The notes: generated from the sequence alone by a model not told the origin. 64,000 nt of DNA from Solirubrum sp044628455 (GCF_044628455.1 NZ_JBIYZW010000001.1:682001-746000); one strand, 5' to 3'. Positions 48,790 to 58,932 are shown, numbered from the stretch's first letter. Numbers and translations: made by a program.

Positions 48790-48885
48790 ACTGACTCGGT
48801 ATGTCGCCAGTGATGCTTGAGATAGGGCGCGCCATTTTGTCTTCTGCTTTGATATATTACACGGCACTTAACGCGAACGTGAACG

Positions 48886-49323
48886 ATGAAAAAGAAAGAC
48901 CTCAACTCTGATTTAGAGCGGTTAGAGGACAATGCGGCTCAAGTAAAAAAGCAAAGCTGGCAGCTAGCCGAGGAAAGGGTTATTGCCTACGAGGCCAAAA
49001 GAGGCTGGCGGGCCATGAAAGTAGAAAAGTGTGGCTACGACGTATTGTCGATTAAGGGAACACAGGAACGGCATATCGAGGTAAAAAGTAAACTGGGAAC
49101 GGGTAAGAAATTTGGGTGGACGGAGCTAACTGCCAACGAAGCAAGGCAGTTTCGCACGGACCCAGACTATTTCCTCTATCTTGTTGAAGGCCCTAGCCTA
49201 GAACCCGATGCCCCATTGATTATCCTTGAGTTAAACAAAGCCAAGCTAGACGCCATCGCGCAGGAGCTGACGGTCGTCCGATTTACCAAGCTCGGAGCGT
49301 TACCAAGAAATTACACAAACTGA
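48886..49323 (+). CDS. Stand-alone DUF3883 (NO VEIN-like) protein
   Basis: A 145-residue protein. A charged helical N-terminus (MKKKDLNSDLERLEDNAAQV) is followed by a DUF3883-like core: EERVIAYEAKRGWRAMKVEK, then YDVLSIKGTQERHIEVKSKL (the IEVKS motif of restriction-nuclease-like folds), ELTANEARQFRTDPDYFLYL and ILELNKAKLD. The E-x-K pair is a candidate nuclease centre. Composition is AT-richer than the neighbours, pointing to horizontal transfer. It is alone, unlike most DUF3883 domains, which are attached to helicases. Confidence 0.7.
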   Translation: MKKKDLNSDLERLEDNAAQVKKQSWQLAEERVIAYEAKRGWRAMKVEKCGYDVLSIKGTQERHIEVKSKLGTGKKFGWTELTANEARQFRTDPDYFLYLVEGPSLEPDAPLIILELNKAKLDAIAQELTVVRFTKLGALPRNYTN

Positions 49324-49360
49324 AAAAGCCCCGCCGGACTAGGTCCAGCGGGGCTTTTTC
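49322..49360. terminator. Bidirectional terminator between DUF3883 and groL
   Basis: GAAAAAGCCCCGC pairs with GCGGGGCTTTTTC around an internal GGACTAGGTCC hairpin. Confidence 0.85.
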
Positions 49361-49401
49361 GGGTAAGCTAACGGCGAACAGCCGGCAGCCAAGGGGGCTG
49401 A

Positions 49402-51048
<1,647 letters not shown>

Positions 51049-51092
51049 TGTCGGGCTGTTCTTGGTTTAAGGTCGAATGAAAAAGAGGATAC

Positions 51093-51380
51093 TTACAGGA
51101 TGGCGAAGATGTCCGACTCCTTCATGATGAGGTAGTCCTGACCATCGATGGTAATTTCGGTGCCGGCGTACTTGCCGTAGAGCACCTGGTCGCCCACCGC
51201 TACCTGGGGCTGCACGAGCGTACCGTTCTCGGTTTTGCCGGCGCCCACGGCCACTACTTCACCGCGCTGCGGTTTTTCCTTGGCCGTATCGGGAATGATG
51301 ATGCCCGACTTGGTTTTCTCTTCGGCGGCGGCCGGCGCAACGATTACGCGGTCAGCCAGCGGTTTGATGCTAATAGCCAT
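51093..51380 (-). CDS. groS: Co-chaperonin GroES
   Basis: The start at MAISIKPLADRVIV (ATG at 51380) gives 95 residues. Core motifs are PLADRVIVAPAAAEEKT, the mobile-loop KSGIIIPDTAKEKPQRGEVV and GDQVLYGKYAGTEI. It caps GroEL. Upstream on the same strand are three CTGACA-type repeats and an inverted repeat that could be part of its promoter. The first gene of the pair lies after the secG terminator. Confidence 0.97.
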   Translation of the reverse strand: MAISIKPLADRVIVAPAAAEEKTKSGIIIPDTAKEKPQRGEVVAVGAGKTENGTLVQPQVAVGDQVLYGKYAGTEITIDGQDYLIMKESDIFAIL

Positions 51381-51485
51381 TCTGCTGGTTTGGGTTGAAG
51401 TGTTTTGACAAAAGGGGAATGCTGTGCGAAACCCCCGGCAGGGGGTGCCTGCCGCTCGGCACTTCTTGTGCCAGCCCGCCAAAAG

Positions 51486-51563
51486 CTGACAGAATGGTGG
51501 CAAACCGGAACTTTTTGCGGCCGCCGGGCTACTGAACCTGACAAAGCAGGCGTCAGCCTGACA
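51486..51563 (-). promoter_or_regulatory. groESL upstream region with three CTGACA repeats
   Basis: CTGACA occurs on the plus strand at 51486-51491, 51538-51543 and 51558-51563; on the groES strand these read TGTCAG. The spacing is 52 and 20 bases. No CIRCE element was found. They may be a stress-regulator site. Confidence 0.4.
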
Positions 51564-51595
51564 GAAACCGGCTTGGCTAAGGCGGAGCCGGTAAT

Positions 51596-51645
51596 AAAAA
51601 AGCCACCGGCGGCTTCTCGCTGGTGCGAAAAGCCGCCGGTGGTGC
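51596..51645 (-). terminator. Terminator of secG
   Basis: GCCACCGGCGGCTT / AAGCCGCCGGTGG form a 13-bp stem with a T-run on the minus strand. Confidence 0.85.
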
Positions 51646-51666
51646 CAGCGAAAAACGCTGGGAAGT

Positions 51667-52065
51667 TTACTGGGCCGGAGTAGCTGCCGGCTGCTGGGCC
51701 GGCGCGGCGGGAGTAGCGGCCGGCTGGGTACCAGCGCCCGGGACCGGAGCCTGCGGGGCCGGAGCGGCGGGAGCCGCCGGAATGCGGGTTTCGAGGGCTT
51801 TCTGCTGGTTGACGCTGCGGGTCGGGCCGGTGGTCTGGCCGCTCAGCACCACGTGCGAAGCCAGGGAGAGAACAATCAGGGAAATGGCGAAGCCCCAGGT
51901 CAGGCGCTCCAGCAGGTCGCCGGTGCGCTTCACGCCCATGAGCTGGGCCGTGCCGCCCGCGGCGAAGTTGCTGGACAAGCCGCCGCCCTTGGAGTTTTGG
52001 GCCAGCACCACGAGGGCCAGCAGCAGGCAAACAAAAAGAGCGAGGACGATAATGGCGGTGTACAT
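51667..52065 (-). CDS. secG: Preprotein translocase subunit SecG
   Basis: A 132-residue protein with two membrane helices (YTAIIVLALFVCLLLALVVL and WGFAISLIVLSLASHVVL). Between them is the conserved loop QNSKGGGLSSNFAAGGTAQLMG. It is a stabilising part of the SecYEG channel. The C-terminal ~50 residues are Ala/Pro/Gln-rich and longer than in E. coli SecG. The start is 3 bases after the TPR-type gene's stop. Confidence 0.93.
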   Translation of the reverse strand: MYTAIIVLALFVCLLLALVVLAQNSKGGGLSSNFAAGGTAQLMGVKRTGDLLERLTWGFAISLIVLSLASHVVLSGQTTGPTRSVNQQKALETRIPAAPAAPAPQAPVPGAGTQPAATPAAPAQQPAATPAQ

Positions 52066-52068
52066 GGA

Positions 52069-53562
52069 TTACTCCGGCTGTTGTTTCAGGTGGTCAATTT
52101 GAGCGGCAAAGTACGCCTTTTTTTCCGGCTGGCGCACCATTAGCTGTTCGTAAATTTCAATGGCGCGGGCTGTTTTGCCCTGCATAACGAGGATTTTGGC
52201 CAAGCTTTCGGTGGCCAAACTGGGCGCCGCGCTGGTGCTGCGCACCGACAAGTCGGCCTGGGGCTCGGCCACGGCCACCGGGCGGGGCGTGGCCGCCTTG
52301 ATGCGGGGCTGGGTGCGCAGAAACCGCTCGATGAGTACCAGGGAGGAAGGCGCCGGCGGTGCGGGCGGGCGGTTGCGGGTCAGGTAATCGAGCAGCAGGG
52401 CATCGGCCGGCCAGCTGTCGGCCCGGGGCAGGTCGACGGGGGCGTCTGCCCCGGAGCGGGCCGTCAGCGCGTAGCCGAAGCGGCTGCCCTGATGCTGGTC
52501 GTAGGCGAGCTGCTCGTCGGCGCGGAAGGGCGGCACGACAGCGGATTCAGTCTCGGCATCGGCCAGGGCCTCGGGCAACTGGTAGGCCGTAACCGGCGGC
52601 AGCGCCTCGGCCAGCCCGTACTCAAAGCGCGAACTGCCCACTTCCACCGGCGGACGAATGGTCGGGGCCACGGCCGGCAGCTCGTCGGCTGGCGCTGCCA
52701 GTTGGGTTTCGGACCGGGCGGCCGGGCTGTCGGCTACCGCAGTTTCGGCGGGCGCAGCTTCGGCTGCTGGCTCAGAATCCGCTGCCAGGTCAGGCTCTGG
52801 AACAGGGGCTGCCTCAGCCGCGGCGGCTGGCTGAGTTAATTCCGGAGTCGCCGGCTCGGGCGTAAGCGCGGGTTGGGCTGCTGCCGGGGCGGCCGGCTCG
52901 ACTGCGGGCGCCAGGGTTTCGGGCGCGGCGGCGGGCTCAGGGACAGCATTGGTGGGCTCCTGGTCAGGTGCCGCCAGAACGGTTGCCTCGATTGGCGCCT
53001 GGGGTGCCAGGCTTTCGCGCTCGGCTGGCAATTCGGTGGCTGCCAACGCCGCTTCGGGGGCCGGAGTTGCGGGGGCGGCCGTGGGTTCACCTACTTCAGG
53101 CGCAGCTGCCGGCGGTTGAATTACGGCTTCAAGAGCCACACCGGAAGTATTCGATTCGGTGGGAGTTATAGGCCCTTCTTTCGAAGTCGCAGCCGGCTCA
53201 GCTACAGGAATCGACGAAGGCTCGACTGCGGGCGTGGCAAGGGATAAATCGGGCGGCGCAACCGGCGGGGCTACAGCTGGCGCCGGGGCGGCGGCAACCG
53301 GGACGGGAGGGGCCGCAACTGCTTCCGGGGCTGTTTGCTCGATGAGGGCGCGCAGCAGCTCGCGGTCGGCGGCGTAGGTGGCCGCGCGGCGCAGGCGCTG
53401 GCTGGCTAGCATGCTGCCGCGGTCGTGGGCGGCTTTGGCCAGCAGCAGGTGAGCCGTCTGGCAATACGGAAAAGTAGCGGCCAACTGCTCCAGCTCCCGC
53501 ACCTCGGCTTCCGAAATGGTGGTGACGTGGTCCAGGATGTGCAGCAGCGACGCGCGGGTCAT
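52069..53562 (-). CDS. Hypothetical protein: helical ends with long Ala/Pro/Glu-rich middle
   Basis: A 497-residue protein. The first ~90 residues are helical (SLLHILDHVTTISEAEVREL, then FPYCQTAHLLLAKAAHDRGS). A low-complexity Pro/Ala/Glu region covers ~90-290, and the C-terminal ~60 residues form a TPR-like end (KILVMQGKTARAIEIYEQLM, then RQPEKKAYFAAQI). It sits between lptE and secG in an envelope-biogenesis cluster conserved in Bacteroidota. Similar proteins are common there but not characterised. Confidence 0.75.
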   Translation of the reverse strand: MTRASLLHILDHVTTISEAEVRELEQLAATFPYCQTAHLLLAKAAHDRGSMLASQRLRRAATYAADRELLRALIEQTAPEAVAAPPVPVAAAPAPAVAPPVAPPDLSLATPAVEPSSIPVAEPAATSKEGPITPTESNTSGVALEAVIQPPAAAPEVGEPTAAPATPAPEAALAATELPAERESLAPQAPIEATVLAAPDQEPTNAVPEPAAAPETLAPAVEPAAPAAAQPALTPEPATPELTQPAAAAEAAPVPEPDLAADSEPAAEAAPAETAVADSPAARSETQLAAPADELPAVAPTIRPPVEVGSSRFEYGLAEALPPVTAYQLPEALADAETESAVVPPFRADEQLAYDQHQGSRFGYALTARSGADAPVDLPRADSWPADALLLDYLTRNRPPAPPAPSSLVLIERFLRTQPRIKAATPRPVAVAEPQADLSVRSTSAAPSLATESLAKILVMQGKTARAIEIYEQLMVRQPEKKAYFAAQIDHLKQQPE

Positions 53563-53704
53563 CTGAGAGGTTTAAAGGTTTGGTTACGAAGCTGGTACAG
53601 TTCGTTTCAACGGTTCAGCGGCGGCCCCGGCCGCTGCCGCCCCGCCGGGCGGGGCGCAACAATACGGCAATTTAGCCATACCGCCATGCGGCCGGGGGAG
53701 TTCG

Positions 53705-54238
53705 TTACCAGTTGGCCACCGACTTGTTGAATACGTCGGTGATGATGCGGTCGGTCACCGTGCCCACGGCGTTGGGGTCGTTGTTGATGCTGGTAATGTC
53801 GCGGGCCGCGTCGAAGGGCTGGCTGTTCTGGAAGGTCTGCTCGAAGTCCTGCTTGGGGTCCTTGGTATTGGTGAACTTCACCCGCACCTGCACCGTGAGC
53901 TGGTTGAGACCGGCCTGGTCGCGACCGTCCTGCCGCTCGATGGCCGCGGGCGCGAAGTCGTAGGCCACGATCTGGCCCTCAAACTGCAGGTCGCCGTCGC
54001 GGGGCACCAGCTTCAGGGTGGTGTTGCGCTGAAAGTAGTCGCGCAGGTCTTCCGAAAACCGCTGCGACAGAAACGAGGGGCCGTTAGCGGCGTTGTTGGG
54101 GAAAGTGGCTACCGAGAAGGTCTTGATCGACGGGTCGATGTTGGTGCCGGTGAAGGAGTAGATGCCGCAGCCGCTGAGCGGCAGCATGAGCAGCAGCAGC
54201 CAGCCGCCCAGGGCGAAAAAGCGCTTATTCCAGGTCAT
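53705..54238 (-). CDS. lptE: LptE-family lipoprotein (LPS assembly)
   Basis: A 177-residue protein starting MTWNKRFFALGGWL with a signal peptide ending in a lipobox LSGC. The mature part has SFTGTNIDPSIKTFSVATFP, LSQRFSEDLRDYF and GQIVAYDFAP, the LptE/LPS-assembly family pattern. With LptD it inserts LPS in the outer membrane. It overlaps the sigma-54 activator gene by 14 bases and precedes the TPR-type protein and secG. lptD is not in the window. Confidence 0.88.
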   Translation of the reverse strand: MTWNKRFFALGGWLLLLMLPLSGCGIYSFTGTNIDPSIKTFSVATFPNNAANGPSFLSQRFSEDLRDYFQRNTTLKLVPRDGDLQFEGQIVAYDFAPAAIERQDGRDQAGLNQLTVQVRVKFTNTKDPKQDFEQTFQNSQPFDAARDITSINNDPNAVGTVTDRIITDVFNKSVANW

Positions 54239-55535
54239 ACTGCTTGAGTTTGCGGTAGAGCGTACGTTCCGAGATGCCCAGGTCCTGGGCGGCGTACTTG
54301 CGCTTGTTGTGGTGCTTCTTGAGTGCCTTCACAATCATTTCCTTTTCCTTGGCTTCCAGCGAGAGGCTTTCCTCCTCGGTTTCGTGGGTGATGTCCTCCA
54401 CGCGCTGGGCCTCGTCTTCCTCCTCGTAGTCGGCATCGGCCTGGCTGATGATGAAGGATTCGTTGCCAGTGTCGGTGGGGCGGCTGAGGCGGCCGGGGCT
54501 GCCCTCGTAGGCGGCCAGGCCGCTGCCGGCAAACAAATGGCTGTTCTGGCGCACCAGCTCCTGGGCCTGGCTGCCGTCGTAGCGGGCGCCGCCGGCGGCC
54601 AGCTCCAGCACCAGCTTCTTGAGGTCGGTCATGTCGCGGCGCATGTCGAAGAGCACCTTGTAGAGCAGGTCGCGCTCCGAGAGGCCCGAGGGCGCCACCC
54701 CGTCGGCGGTGGCGCCGATGAGCATGGGCAGGTTGGAGCTTTGGTCCTGAGGTAGGTAGTGGCGCAGGCGGCGGCTGTCGACCTCGCGCTGTTCGGTCTG
54801 CAACACCGAAATCTGCTCGGCGATGTTCTTGAGCTGGCGGATGTTGCCGGGAAAGCGGAAGCGCTGCAGCTCCTGCACCGCGTCGGGCGTGAGCGTGATG
54901 GGCTTGACGCGGTAGCGCTCGGCAAAATCGGTGGCGAACTTGCGGAACAGCAGGTAGATATCCTCGCCCCGCTCGCGCAGCGGCGGCACCGTAATGGGCA
55001 CCGTGTTGAGGCGGTAGTACAGATCTTCGCGGAAGCGGCCCTCGCGCACGGCGTCGAGCAGATTCACGTTGGTGGCCGTGACCACGCGCACGTCGGTTTT
55101 CTGCACCTTGCTCGAGCCCACGCGGATGAACTCGCCGTTTTCGAGCACGCGCAGCAGGCGGGCCTGGGTGCCCAGCGGCATTTCCCCGATTTCGTCGAGG
55201 AAGATGGTGCCGCCGTTGGTTACCTCGAAGTAGCCTTTGCGGGCCTCCGAAGCGCCGGTAAACGAGCCTTTTTCGTGGCCGAACAGCTCGGAGTCGATGG
55301 TGCCCTCGGGAATGGCGCCGCAGTTGACGGCAATGAACTGCCCATGCTTGCGCGGCGAGAGGGCGTGGATGATCTTGGAAAACGACTCCTTGCCCGAGCC
55401 GCTTTCCCCCGTGATGAGCACCGTCATGTCGGTCGGGGCCACCTGCGCCGCCACCTGAATGGCGTAGTTCAGCGCCGGCGCGTTGCCGATGATGCCGAAG
55501 CGCTGCTTGATGCTTTGGATTTCGGAGGAAGTCAA
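54225..55535 (-). CDS. Sigma-54-dependent transcriptional activator (no receiver domain)
   Basis: A 436-residue AAA+ activator. It has Walker A GESGSGKE (43-50), the sigma-54-contacting GSFTGA loop (90-95, Ser in place of the usual Ala), Walker B GTIFLDEIGEM, sensor-like ATNVNLLDAV, and RFPGNIRQLKNIAEQ. A Fis-type HTH ends the protein (NKRKYAAQDLGISERTLYRK). No N-terminal receiver or PAS domain is present, so activity must be controlled otherwise. The envelope-gene cluster around it may be its target; unproven. Confidence 0.93.
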   Translation of the reverse strand: MTSSEIQSIKQRFGIIGNAPALNYAIQVAAQVAPTDMTVLITGESGSGKESFSKIIHALSPRKHGQFIAVNCGAIPEGTIDSELFGHEKGSFTGASEARKGYFEVTNGGTIFLDEIGEMPLGTQARLLRVLENGEFIRVGSSKVQKTDVRVVTATNVNLLDAVREGRFREDLYYRLNTVPITVPPLRERGEDIYLLFRKFATDFAERYRVKPITLTPDAVQELQRFRFPGNIRQLKNIAEQISVLQTEQREVDSRRLRHYLPQDQSSNLPMLIGATADGVAPSGLSERDLLYKVLFDMRRDMTDLKKLVLELAAGGARYDGSQAQELVRQNSHLFAGSGLAAYEGSPGRLSRPTDTGNESFIISQADADYEEEDEAQRVEDITHETEEESLSLEAKEKEMIVKALKKHHNKRKYAAQDLGISERTLYRKLKQYDLE

Positions 55536-55540
55536 GGGCT

Positions 55541-55570
55541 CGTTTTTCGTTGTTTGTTTTTCGTTCTTCG
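55541..55570. repeat. Left inverted repeat of the four-helix-bundle cassette
   Basis: CGTTTTTCGTTGTTTG continues as TTTTTCGTTCTTCG. It resembles the reverse complement of 55981-56012 (CGTTTTTCGTTTTTGGTTGT then TCGTTTTTCGT). Both flank the small gene. Confidence 0.6.
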
Positions 55571-55591
55571 ATAGACGGTATCGGGCACCAG

Positions 55592-55972
55592 TTATTTTGC
55601 CAGGGTGCGGTAATAGCGGATAAACCCTTGTAGCAACTGAATCATTTTCTCGATTTTCTCTACTGTTACTTCCAAGTCGGTTGCGGAGATATAACCTAGG
55701 TCAAAGGACAGGTATATCTGCGTTTCAAGCTCGTAAAGCGAACCACGGGCAATGGTTAGGAAATGAATCGTGTCCTTGGGGTGCTGACGGCCACAGCCCT
55801 CGGCGATGTTCGATGGAATGGAAACCGCGGCCCGGCGCATCTGACTAACCAGATCATGGCGTTCCTCCGCGGGAAACGCCTTGGTCATCACATAGGCGTA
55901 TTGTACCAGCTTGCGCCCCTGCTGCCAAACCGCAAGGTCTTTGTAAGACTTGGGTTCGGAAGCTTGGGTCAT
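55592..55972 (-). CDS. Four-helix-bundle protein (S23/IVS-type)
   Basis: A 126-residue helical protein of the 23S-intervening-sequence family. The N-terminal part is KSYKDLAVWQQGRKLVQYAY, then HDLVSQMRRAAVSIPSNIAE (the conserved R-R-A...SIPSNIAEG block), GRQHPKDTIHFLTIARGSLY and ELETQIYLSFDLGYI. Such genes occur inside rRNA and at scattered chromosomal positions. Here it lies between miaB and the activator gene, flanked by inverted repeats, so it looks like a late insertion. The function is not known for most members. Confidence 0.88.
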   Translation of the reverse strand: MTQASEPKSYKDLAVWQQGRKLVQYAYVMTKAFPAEERHDLVSQMRRAAVSIPSNIAEGCGRQHPKDTIHFLTIARGSLYELETQIYLSFDLGYISATDLEVTVEKIEKMIQLLQGFIRYYRTLAK

Positions 55973-55980
55973 GGCATCTC

Positions 55981-56012
55981 ACGAAAAACGAACAACCAAA
56001 AACGAAAAACGC
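55981..56012. repeat. Right inverted repeat of the four-helix-bundle cassette
   Basis: ACGAAAAACGAACAACCAAA continues as AACGAAAAACGC. The repeat ends two bases from the miaB stop codon. Imperfect inverse of 55541-55570. Confidence 0.6.
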
Positions 56013-56013
56013 G

Positions 56014-57456
56014 CTACTCTACCGATTCGCCCAGCAGCGTGGTGCTGGTGCACTTGGTCACGAGCACGTTCACGTAGTCGCCTTTCTGGTAGTGCTTTTT
56101 GGGGAAGATGACCACCTTGTTCTGGTCGTTGCGGCCGCTCAGGTGCTCGGCCGAGCGCTTCGACACGTTCTCGACCAGCACGCGGTGCACCTTGCCCACG
56201 CCCATTTGGCTGCGCACGAGGCTGTGCTGTTGCTGCCGCTCGATGATTTCGGCCAGGCGGCGCTTTTTCACCTCCAGCGGCACGTCGTCGGCAAGCTTGC
56301 GGGCGGCCAGGGTGCCGGGGCGCTCCGAGTAGAAGAACATGTAGGCCATGTCGTACTGCACGTGGTCCATCAAGCTCAGCGTGTCCTGGTGGTCTTCCTC
56401 GGTTTCGGAGCAGAAGCCGGCAATCATGTCGGTCGAGATGCCACAGTCTTCGCCCAGAATGCGCCGGATGGCGGCCACGCGGTCGAGGTACCACTCCCGG
56501 TCGTAGGTGCGGTTCATCAAGGCCAGCACCCGCGAGTTGCCGCTCTGGGCCGGTAGGTGAATGTAGTTGCACACGTTATCGTACTTAGCCATCGTGTGCA
56601 GCACCTCGTCGGTAATGTCCTTGGGGTGCGAGGTGGAGAAGCGCACCCGCAATTCGGGGCTCACCAGGGCCACGCGCTCGAGCAGCTGGGCGAAGTTCAC
56701 CGCCTCGGTGCCGTCCTCGGACTGCCACTTGTAAGAGTCTACGTTCTGGCCCAGTAGGGTGACTTCCTTAAAGCCTTTCTCGAACAAGTCCTGCGCCTCG
56801 CGCACCACACTGTGGGCGTCGCGGCTCCGCTCGCGGCCACGGGTGAAGGGCACCACGCAGAACGAGCACATGTTGTCGCAGCCGCGCATGATGCTGATGA
56901 AGGCCGACACGCCGTTGGAGTTCAGGCGCACCGGCGTGATGTCGGCGTACGTCTCTTCGCGGCTCAGCAGCACGTTCACCGAGCGCTGCCCGTTGTCGAC
57001 CTCCTTGATCAGGCGGGGCAGGTCGCGGTAGGCGTCGGGGCCGACGACCAGGTCCACAATCTGCTCTTCCTCCAGGAACTTGCTTTTGAGGCGCTCGGCC
57101 ATGCAGCCCAGCACGCCCACCAGCAAACCCGGCTGCCGGCGCTTGTGGGCGTTGATTTCCTTGAGGCGCTGGCGCACCGTCACCTCCGCCTTTTCGCGGA
57201 TGGAGCAGGTGTTGAGCAACACCAGGTCGGCCTCGGCCAGCTCGGTGGTGGTGTCGAAGCCCTCGTCGAAGAGGATGCTCGACACGATTTCCGAGTCGGA
57301 GAAGTTCATCTGGCAGCCGTAGCTCTCGATGTAGAGCCGGCGCGAGCGGCCGGTGTGGGTGGCTTCGGTCACGCGCACGTCGGCCGGCAGCTGCTCGGCG
57401 GTGGGAGCGGCCGGCACCTGGTCCAGAAAGTCAAGCGTAAGAATGGGTTGAGACAT
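56014..57456 (-). CDS. miaB: tRNA-2-methylthio-N6-dimethylallyladenosine synthase
   Basis: A 480-residue radical-SAM enzyme. The N-terminal methylthiotransferase part has three cysteines (ESYGCQMNFSDSE, LNTCSIREKAE, LGCMAERLKSK). The radical-SAM cluster motif is MRGCDNMCSFCVVPFTRG, followed by VTLLGQNVDSY and a C-terminal TRAM domain. It adds a methylthio group to i6A37 of tRNAs, aiding codon reading. Length fits the family. A TAnnTTTG box lies 30-37 bases upstream. Confidence 0.96.
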   Translation of the reverse strand: MSQPILTLDFLDQVPAAPTAEQLPADVRVTEATHTGRSRRLYIESYGCQMNFSDSEIVSSILFDEGFDTTTELAEADLVLLNTCSIREKAEVTVRQRLKEINAHKRRQPGLLVGVLGCMAERLKSKFLEEEQIVDLVVGPDAYRDLPRLIKEVDNGQRSVNVLLSREETYADITPVRLNSNGVSAFISIMRGCDNMCSFCVVPFTRGRERSRDAHSVVREAQDLFEKGFKEVTLLGQNVDSYKWQSEDGTEAVNFAQLLERVALVSPELRVRFSTSHPKDITDEVLHTMAKYDNVCNYIHLPAQSGNSRVLALMNRTYDREWYLDRVAAIRRILGEDCGISTDMIAGFCSETEEDHQDTLSLMDHVQYDMAYMFFYSERPGTLAARKLADDVPLEVKKRRLAEIIERQQQHSLVRSQMGVGKVHRVLVENVSKRSAEHLSGRNDQNKVVIFPKKHYQKGDYVNVLVTKCTSTTLLGESVE

Positions 57457-57485
57457 GGCCTCGGGAAAAATCAGCGAAAGGACGA

Positions 57486-57493
57486 CAAAGGTA
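57486..57493 (-). promoter_or_regulatory. Putative -7 element of the miaB promoter
   Basis: TACCTTTG on the minus strand matches TAnnTTTG. No TTG at standard spacing was seen. Confidence 0.45.
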
Positions 57494-57622
57494 AGCCTTA
57501 CCGGGTAAAAATGACAGTTTGGCAGGCTGAGTCATTGATCATTTACCAATTATCATTTATCAGCGTGGACCGGCCGCGGCGAGCCGAAAAAGCCCTTAGC
57601 AGCAAAGCTGCACTGATGAATG

Positions 57623-58918
57623 TTAACTGATAACTGTCCCCAGCACGTCGAGCATGGCGCGGGCTTTCAACAGGCACTCCTCGTATTCGCGTTCCGGGTC
57701 CGAGTCGTAGGTGATGGCCGAGCCGACCTGGAACGAGAGGTAGCCCATGTCGCGGCGGTACTGCAGGGAGCGGATAACCACGTTGAACTCAAACTCGCCG
57801 TCGGGCCAAGCGTAGCCGAAGCAGCCGCTGTAGAGGCCCCGGCGGCTGCGCTCGTACTGCTCGATGAGCTGCATGGCCCGGATTTTCGGCGCCCCGGTCA
57901 TCGAGCCCATCGGGAAGGTGGCCCGCAGCACGTCCACCAGGTCTACTCCGGGCCGCAGCTCGGCCTGCACGGTGGAAATCATCTGCCACACGTGCCGGAA
58001 GGGGTAGAGGCCGAACAGCTCGGGCACCTGCACCGTGCCGGTGCGGGCCACGCGGGCCAGGTCGTTGCGCACCAGGTCCACAATCATGAGGTTCTCGGCG
58101 CGCTCCTTTTCGTCGTTGAGCAGCGCCAGGCGTTGCCGTTCGTCTTCTTCGGGGGTGGCGCCGCGCCGGATGGTGCCCTTGATGGGCTGGGAAATAATGA
58201 CTGGGTCGTGGTGGGCCAGAAACCGCTCGGGCGAGGCGCAGAGCAGGTAGTGGTCGTGCCAGCGGCAAAAGCCGGCAAAGGGCGTGGGCGAGGCCGCGTT
58301 CAGCCGCCGAAATACATCGACGGGGTCTAGCGCCACGGCTTCGGCGTAGAACTCCTGGCACAGATTCAGCTCGTAGACCTCCCCGTTGAGAATGTCTTCG
58401 CGCACGGCGGCCACGGCCGCGAGGTAGTCGGCCTTGGGCATGCGCGCCCGCAGCCGCGGCACCGCGGGCGGGGGCGGGGCGGGCAGTTCGGTTGCCCGAA
58501 TCTGCGCCAGCACGCCGGCCGGGTCGGGGCCGTGAATTTCCAGCGTCGTCGCCTGCCAGCGCAGCCAGGTTGTGGGTGCGAAGAAGTGCAACTCGGGCCA
58601 GGCCAGGCCGCTGGGGTTGCCACTGCTCAGCTGCTCAATCTCGTTTTTGACGTCGTAGGTCACAAAGCCGCAGCGCGGGGCGGCCAGGGGCGGGCTGATT
58701 AGCGCGCCCCGCAGCTCGCGCAGCGTGGCGGGCCCCTGGGGGGCCGCGTCGGCCACGGCCAGCAGCCGGTCGAATGGACCGCCGGGGTAGTCCAGCCCGT
58801 TGGGCTCGAAGTAGGCGCAGTGCGCGAAGCCGGCCGCCCAGCGCAGGGCGCGGGCGCAGAAATCGGCGGGCAGCTCAGTCAGCGGAATACTCAACACAGC
58901 CGCGAAAGTACGAGCCAC
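57623..58918 (-). CDS. pabB: Anthranilate/para-aminobenzoate synthase component I family
   Basis: A 431-residue chorismate-binding enzyme. The motifs are EVYELNLCQEFYAEAVALDP, PIKGTIRRGATPEED (Lys in place of the Ala of TrpE's PxAGT, as in PabB), NLMIVDLVRNDLARVA, and FPMGSMTGAPKIRAM. It forms 4-amino-4-deoxychorismate for folate synthesis. It stands alone here with no glutaminase partner next to it. The Lys favours PabB over TrpE. Confidence 0.9.
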   Translation of the reverse strand: MARTFAAVLSIPLTELPADFCARALRWAAGFAHCAYFEPNGLDYPGGPFDRLLAVADAAPQGPATLRELRGALISPPLAAPRCGFVTYDVKNEIEQLSSGNPSGLAWPELHFFAPTTWLRWQATTLEIHGPDPAGVLAQIRATELPAPPPPAVPRLRARMPKADYLAAVAAVREDILNGEVYELNLCQEFYAEAVALDPVDVFRRLNAASPTPFAGFCRWHDHYLLCASPERFLAHHDPVIISQPIKGTIRRGATPEEDERQRLALLNDEKERAENLMIVDLVRNDLARVARTGTVQVPELFGLYPFRHVWQMISTVQAELRPGVDLVDVLRATFPMGSMTGAPKIRAMQLIEQYERSRRGLYSGCFGYAWPDGEFEFNVVIRSLQYRRDMGYLSFQVGSAITYDSDPEREYEECLLKARAMLDVLGTVIS

Positions 58919-58932
58919 GGGGCGGCCCCGGG

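Noticed and set aside
51458..51472. GGCACTTCTTGTGCC as a sigma-54 promoter of groES
   Set aside because: The inverted repeat includes a TGGCAC half but no TTGC at the required spacing.
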